This document shows positions 60,156 to 64,000 of a stretch of 64,000 nt of DNA, piece after piece. The translations under genes were made by a program, and so were the position numbers. Source of the DNA: an uncultured Oscillospiraceae bacterium (GTDB lineage: Bacteria > Bacillota > Clostridia > Oscillospirales > Ruminococcaceae); assembly GCA_949299455.1 (NCBI GenBank), contig CASGAN010000003.1, forward strand, positions 140,666 to 204,665, in the 5' to 3' direction. Within the stretch, counting starts at the first letter, position 1. Every line of letters starts with the position of its first letter. The notes below the pieces were generated by a model, which did no database searches, was not told the origin of the DNA, and worked only from the letters and a program-made list of their open reading frames with translations.

Positions 60156-61502
60156 ATGAAAAAAGAAAAAGTTCAAATCGGCCAGGAAGGTCTGTTTGAC
60201 GCACGTCAGTTAGGTGTGCCGAAAATGCTGCTGCTGGGTCTTCAGCACACATTCGCAATGTTCGGCGCTACCGTACTCGTACCAATCATCACCGGTCTTG
60301 ACGTTTCCACCACACTGTTAGTGGCAGGTCTTGGAACGCTGTTGTTCCATCTCATTGCAAAAGGCCGCGTTCCGGCGTTTTTAGGTTCGTCATTTGCGTT
60401 TTTGGGCGGTTTTGCAGCGGTTGCTCCGCGCCTTGCAGATGGCAGTGCAAACCTTGAAATGCTGCCGTATGCCTGCGGCGGCGTAGCAGTTGCCGGTCTT
60501 GTGTATGTTTTGCTGTCGCTTTTGATCCGTGCATTCGGCGTCGACCGGATCATGCGCTTCTTCCCGCCGGTTGTCACCGGCCCGATCATCATTTCAATCG
60601 GCCTGATTCTTTCTCCCACCGCTGTGACAAATGCCAGCGAGAACTGGATCTTGGCGCTCACTGCACTCGCTGTTATCATCGTATGCAACATCTTCGGCAA
60701 AGGCATGATCCGCATCATCCCGATTATTCTGGGCATTGCCATTTCCTATATCGTGGCGGTCTGCATGAGACAGGTCGATTTTCAGCCGGTGCTTGATGCC
60801 GCTTGGATCGGTCTGCCGCTGCACACGTCCGCCATGGCGAAATTCGACTTAAACGCGGTTTTGATGATCGTCCCGATCGCACTTGCAACCATCATGGAGC
60901 ACATCGGCGATATGGCGGCAATCAGTGCGACAACCGGACGCAACTACATTGCAAACCCTGGACTGTCCCGCACACTACTTGGTGATGGCCTTGCAACCAC
61001 AATGGCAGGTCTTCTGGGCGGTCCGGCAAACACCACCTACGGCGAAAACACCGGTGTGCTTGCAATGACCCGTATCTATGATCCGCGGATCATGCGCATT
61101 GCCGCTTGCTTTGCGATCATTTTGAGCTTCAGCCCGAAAGTCGGCGCGCTCATCAGCACGATTCCGATGGCAATCATCGGCGGTATTTCGATCATGCTTT
61201 ACGGCATGATTTCGGCAGTCGGTGTGCGCAACGTCGTCGAGAGCCGCGTTGATTTCACCAAATCACGCAATCTTGTCATTGCAGCTGTCATCTTAGTCAG
61301 TGCGCTCGGCATCAACTTTGCAACCGGCGGCATTTCGTTTGCGATTGCAGGCTATACAATCACATTGTCCGGTCTTGCAATTGCTGCAATTCTGGGTATT
61401 CTCTTAAACGCTATCCTACCCGGAAATGACTACGTGTTCCACAAAGAAGATGAACCGGTAAACGAGCCGGAAGTCAAACACGTCACACCCGATCAGCAAT
61501 AA
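60156..61502 (+). CDS. uraA: Uracil permease (NCS2 family)
   Basis: 448 residues from the ATG at 60156 with AAAGGAGG upstream; the upstream frame to 60105 covers the promoter side and is not coding. About 14 helices; the NCS2 signature MLLLGLQHTFAMFGATVLVP at the start and the substrate motifs ATIMEHIGDMAAISATTGRNY and GGPANTTYGENTGVLAMTRIYDP. It imports uracil with protons. Xanthine permeases are related, but HIGD and GPANTTYGENTG fit uracil carriers. Confidence 0.93.
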   Translation: MKKEKVQIGQEGLFDARQLGVPKMLLLGLQHTFAMFGATVLVPIITGLDVSTTLLVAGLGTLLFHLIAKGRVPAFLGSSFAFLGGFAAVAPRLADGSANLEMLPYACGGVAVAGLVYVLLSLLIRAFGVDRIMRFFPPVVTGPIIISIGLILSPTAVTNASENWILALTALAVIIVCNIFGKGMIRIIPIILGIAISYIVAVCMRQVDFQPVLDAAWIGLPLHTSAMAKFDLNAVLMIVPIALATIMEHIGDMAAISATTGRNYIANPGLSRTLLGDGLATTMAGLLGGPANTTYGENTGVLAMTRIYDPRIMRIAACFAIILSFSPKVGALISTIPMAIIGGISIMLYGMISAVGVRNVVESRVDFTKSRNLVIAAVILVSALGINFATGGISFAIAGYTITLSGLAIAAILGILLNAILPGNDYVFHKEDEPVNEPEVKHVTPDQQ

Positions 61503-61514
61503 AAAGAGCACATA

Positions 61515-61550
61515 AAAAAATCGGATGCAAATCTGCATCCGATTTTTTCT
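61515..61550. terminator. Terminator after the uracil permease gene
   Basis: TCGGATGCA (61521-61529) and TGCATCCGA (61534-61542), flanked by A6 and T6; useful to both convergent genes. Confidence 0.9.
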
Positions 61551-61551
61551 T

Positions 61552-62220
61552 TTATTCCGATTCTTCTGCCGCATTCGCTTTTCTTACTGTCCGCACATCT
61601 TCGAGCAGGGCATCCACACCGATGCCTGTTTTTTCATCGCCTTCAAGCTCTTTCACACATGAAAGTACGTGTTCGTCCTCTGTGACATAATACATTGTCG
61701 TCCACGCAAAAGAATAAGCGTTTTCCCGCTCCTCATCTTTCATAACGGCCACCGCAACACGATCTCCGACCTGGAGCGGCGGTGTACTGTCAAAAAAGAG
61801 CATGGATGAATACATCTGAATGGATGCATCCGATTTGAGCAGTCCCTGCGAATCATCCAGCACCTTTGCCGTGTATTCAAAAAAGGTGCTGTCAGTAGAG
61901 AGTCCCTCTTTTTTATACTTTTCAACCATCTGCGCATCCATGTATTTTTTCATTGATTTGCTGAAATACTGCGGCTCGCTCGTAATTTCCACATAAACAT
62001 ACGTATCCGCCAGCGTTGCTTTCCGCTCAAACGACTGCTGGACGATCATATCAACAAGCGGCGGCGAGGAATTATATTCCGGATACTCCTCACGCAGTGC
62101 TTCGATTTCCGCATCCGTGAGCGGTTCAGTCTCCGGCGCGCATGCAGTCAGCGCGCACATCAAAACAGCCAGCAATCCTGCAATCAGCACCAATGCGATA
62201 TTTCGATTGATTCGTTTCAT
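61552..62220 (-). CDS. Lipoprotein of unknown function
   Basis: 222 residues. Signal peptide with lipobox (LMCALTAC, Cys at about 27), then an acidic stretch TEPLTDAEIEALREEYPEYN. The rest is alpha/beta with several YVYVEITSEPQYF-type strands. No family recognised. It stands alone between terminators; it could be a surface sensor or an inhibitor-like protein, with no direct evidence. Confidence 0.75.
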   Translation of the reverse strand: MKRINRNIALVLIAGLLAVLMCALTACAPETEPLTDAEIEALREEYPEYNSSPPLVDMIVQQSFERKATLADTYVYVEITSEPQYFSKSMKKYMDAQMVEKYKKEGLSTDSTFFEYTAKVLDDSQGLLKSDASIQMYSSMLFFDSTPPLQVGDRVAVAVMKDEERENAYSFAWTTMYYVTEDEHVLSCVKELEGDEKTGIGVDALLEDVRTVRKANAAEESE

Positions 62221-62344
62221 ATCGTTTCACCTTCTTCTTTTGAATTATTTTTCACACAGACATTCAAAAAAGCAAAAATGACTTTCTGTAACTTCAGTTT
62301 ACTATGATGACAATATTTCGTCAATATGGATGATCAATTTCATA

Positions 62345-62385
62345 ACAAAAGCATGTATGAGTCACTCATACATGCTTTTGTTTTT
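62345..62385 (-). terminator. Terminator of the MFS transporter gene
   Basis: ACAAAAGCATGTATGAG (62345-62361) and its perfect complement (62365-62381), loop TCA: a 17-bp stem. Confidence 0.88.
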
Positions 62386-62395
62386 ATATTTCATT

Positions 62396-63634
62396 TTAGC
62401 GTGACCGTTTTTTACTGCTGCGATACAACGCAATCAACAGCACAGATGCCAGCACTGGGAAAACAATCGCACACAGCAGTCCGATTTTCATACCAAGCTG
62501 ATCGACGGACATCTGCATGGAAGCGGCAAGGCTTGCCACCCATTCGTTTTTAAGAGCAAAGTCAGTCACCGCTCCGACAAGCTGCGGTCCGATTGATGCA
62601 CCCAAATCTCCGCCGGCTGCCATTAGTGCAAAGACTGCGACACCCGATGCAGGGAATCGTTCGGATGCAACAAGCAGACTGCCCGGCCAAAGCATTGCAA
62701 CGCAGAATCCTGTCATTGCGCAGGCAATCAATCCCACCAACGGAATATTGGAAAGTGTTGCTATGAGATAGCAAAGCGTTGCGCCGATGCCGCTGAGCAT
62801 CAGCACTTTATAGATGTTTTTGCCGTATTTTGCATACAGCGACCGTCCCAGACCAAGCATGACAGCAAACAATGCGACGCCGAAGACATCGCCCCACACT
62901 TTTGGAATGCCGAGCGCTTGCTCCAAATAACTCGAGCTCCACTGCGACATGGTGCATTCACTTGCACCACCCAGGAAAATGCAGAAAAAGCAAACGAGAA
63001 ATTCTTTTCCTTTAATCAAGGAGAGCACATTTGAGGCATGCTGCGGTGTTTTCAAGTTCGGTACCTTTGAGGTGAAAAACAGTACACAGGAAACAACCGG
63101 AATGACCGTCCAAAGCAATGCGAGAATCTGCCAGTTTTCTTTGCCGAATACAAGCAAAAACAGTGTACTGAGAATGACAACGCCCACAACGCCCCATGCA
63201 TACACAGAGTGTAGTTTGCTGACTTCGTGATCAGCATCCTCCGGTGCCATTTCTGCAATCACCGGGCTGATGAGTACCTCAACAAGGCCGCCGGAAGCCG
63301 CAAAGACGACGGTGCCGATGACAAGACCCACATAGACTGCATCGGGGAAGAAAAACGGAAAAACCGCATAAATCAGCAATCCCAGACTGGTAAGCACAGG
63401 CGTCAGTTTCACAGCTTTTTCGATATTGAATTTATGAGAATAAAACGAAAACAGCAAATCGACACCAAGCTGTGTACAGAAGTTAATAAGGATCAACGCA
63501 CCGAGCATTGAAAAGGAGATCCCGTACAGACTTCGAAACGTCAAAAAAAGCAATGGCGACAGGTTGCCCACCACTGACATGGAAAGATTCGCCGTATAAC
63601 AGGCGTATTTTGTGCGAATGTATTCTTTTTTCAT
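62396..63634 (-). CDS. Major facilitator superfamily transporter
   Basis: 412 residues and 12 predicted helices. Weak motif A-like loops (FYSHKFNIEKAVK between helices 2-3; SLYAKYGKNIYKV between 8-9). GGASECTMSQWSSSYLEQALG near residue 217 resembles FucP/NagP-type sugar and nucleoside MFS members. Substrate unknown. No transporter operon partner is visible. Confidence 0.85.
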   Translation of the reverse strand: MKKEYIRTKYACYTANLSMSVVGNLSPLLFLTFRSLYGISFSMLGALILINFCTQLGVDLLFSFYSHKFNIEKAVKLTPVLTSLGLLIYAVFPFFFPDAVYVGLVIGTVVFAASGGLVEVLISPVIAEMAPEDADHEVSKLHSVYAWGVVGVVILSTLFLLVFGKENWQILALLWTVIPVVSCVLFFTSKVPNLKTPQHASNVLSLIKGKEFLVCFFCIFLGGASECTMSQWSSSYLEQALGIPKVWGDVFGVALFAVMLGLGRSLYAKYGKNIYKVLMLSGIGATLCYLIATLSNIPLVGLIACAMTGFCVAMLWPGSLLVASERFPASGVAVFALMAAGGDLGASIGPQLVGAVTDFALKNEWVASLAASMQMSVDQLGMKIGLLCAIVFPVLASVLLIALYRSSKKRSR

Positions 63635-63705
63635 CGTATCCCGCTCTCTATTTTTCTTTATAAAACGCCATTATTATAGCACATAACGACAAAAAGTCAA
63701 CCGAT

Positions 63706-63897
63706 GCGGGCACGTCCACCTTTCCTTTCTCATCTCCGACGCGCACCTGCGCAGGCTAAGCCCGTTTCCTCGCCTGCGGCGCTAAATTGCCTCAAAAATA
63801 AAAAAACTGCGGTAAGCATTAAGTTGCTCACCGGCGGGCACGCCCGCTTTTCTCCTCTTACTCCCGGCGCGAATAACTCATTAAAAATAAAAAAACT
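63706..63897 (+). repeat. Two diverged copies of a tail sequence next to tRNA-Asn
   Basis: Both copies start GCGGGCACG (63706 and 63834) and end AAAAATAAAAAAACT (to 63808 and 63897), with pyrimidine-rich centres and CGCGnA. They look like duplicated tRNA downstream sequence, perhaps from loss of a neighbouring tRNA gene. Confidence 0.45.
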
Positions 63898-63924
63898 AAG
63901 TCCGGACGCGAATGACGTCCAGAC
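63886..63924 (-). terminator. Terminator of tRNA-Asn
   Basis: ACTAAGTCCGGACG pairs with CGTCCAGACTTAGT (one mismatch), and the minus-strand transcript then has seven U residues. Confidence 0.8.
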
Positions 63925-63933
63925 TTAGTCTGG

Positions 63934-64000
63934 TGGCTCCCCCAACTGGACTCGAACCAGTGACACCCTGATTAACAGTCAGGTGCTCTACCGACTGAGC
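63934..64000 (-). tRNA. tRNA-Asn (anticodon GTT), 5' end cut by the window
   Basis: Read on the minus strand, the D arm, an anticodon arm with loop CTGTTAA (anticodon GTT), the variable loop, the T arm with GGTTCGAGTCC and the acceptor 3' strand with encoded CCA (63934-63936) are all present. About nine 5' bases lie beyond the window. Confidence 0.92.

Overview
The window looks like a chromosome segment from an anaerobic, probably spore-forming gut Clostridia (Oscillospiraceae/Ruminococcaceae-like). Supporting signs are a YpeB-type germination protein, a group-B-like [FeFe] hydrogenase, clostridial-style ParE/ParC, a single-chain glycyl-tRNA synthetase, strong GGAGG ribosome binding sites, and G+C near 50% by eye. 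The species cannot be named from this sequence. No rRNA, CRISPR array, prophage or transposase was seen. One tRNA is cut by the right edge.

Layout. (1) 1-4951: the end of a surface-glycan locus on the + strand: a sialyltransferase-like glycosyltransferase, a GT2 fusion protein, a KdsB-like CMP-sugar synthetase and an HMGL-type aldolase. Together they suggest manufacture and transfer of a CMP-activated ulosonic acid. (2) 4990-11843 (minus): a SipW/TasA-type extracellular fibre operon: the SipW signal peptidase, four proteins with SipW-type signal peptides, a large VWA/prealbumin-fold protein and a membrane-anchored protein, with an AP2/zinc-ribbon gene at the end. (3) 11965-13408: a tyrosine recombinase gene and an outward-facing promoter enclosed by perfect 19-bp inverted repeats. 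The promoter reads out through the left repeat into sipW, and a terminator sits just outside the right repeat. This is the architecture of a self-contained invertible ON/OFF switch for the fibre operon and is the most interesting feature of the window.

(4) 13472-16659: alanine racemase, a small membrane protein, TadA, and a CPBP-like membrane protein with an eroded active site. (5) 16818-31007: carbohydrate use: ThuA and Gfo/Idh genes divergent from an AraC regulator plus UroD-family gene, with a matched inverted operator pair between them; an Lpl-type sugar ABC importer divergent from a GH38 alpha-mannosidase; lactate dehydrogenase; and a FrlD/FrlB-like kinase-deglycase pair. (6) 31199-35589: GlyRS, a small membrane protein, RsmE, and the hydrogenase with a thioredoxin-like ferredoxin.

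(7) 35714-43640: a complete arginine operon transcribed argG-argH-argC-argJ-argB-argD-argF, with an ArgR-like palindrome upstream. (8) 43944-55567: ParC/ParE, a DUF4870-like membrane protein, a MATE exporter, a GNAT, MetY, an ABC-F ATPase and YpeB. (9) 55611-64000: an orphan periplasmic-binding-type lipoprotein, the ilvBNC operon, a uracil permease, an unknown lipoprotein, an MFS transporter and tRNA-Asn. Many genes are separated by clear intrinsic terminators and carry near-consensus sigma-A promoters, which makes operon boundaries unusually easy to read.
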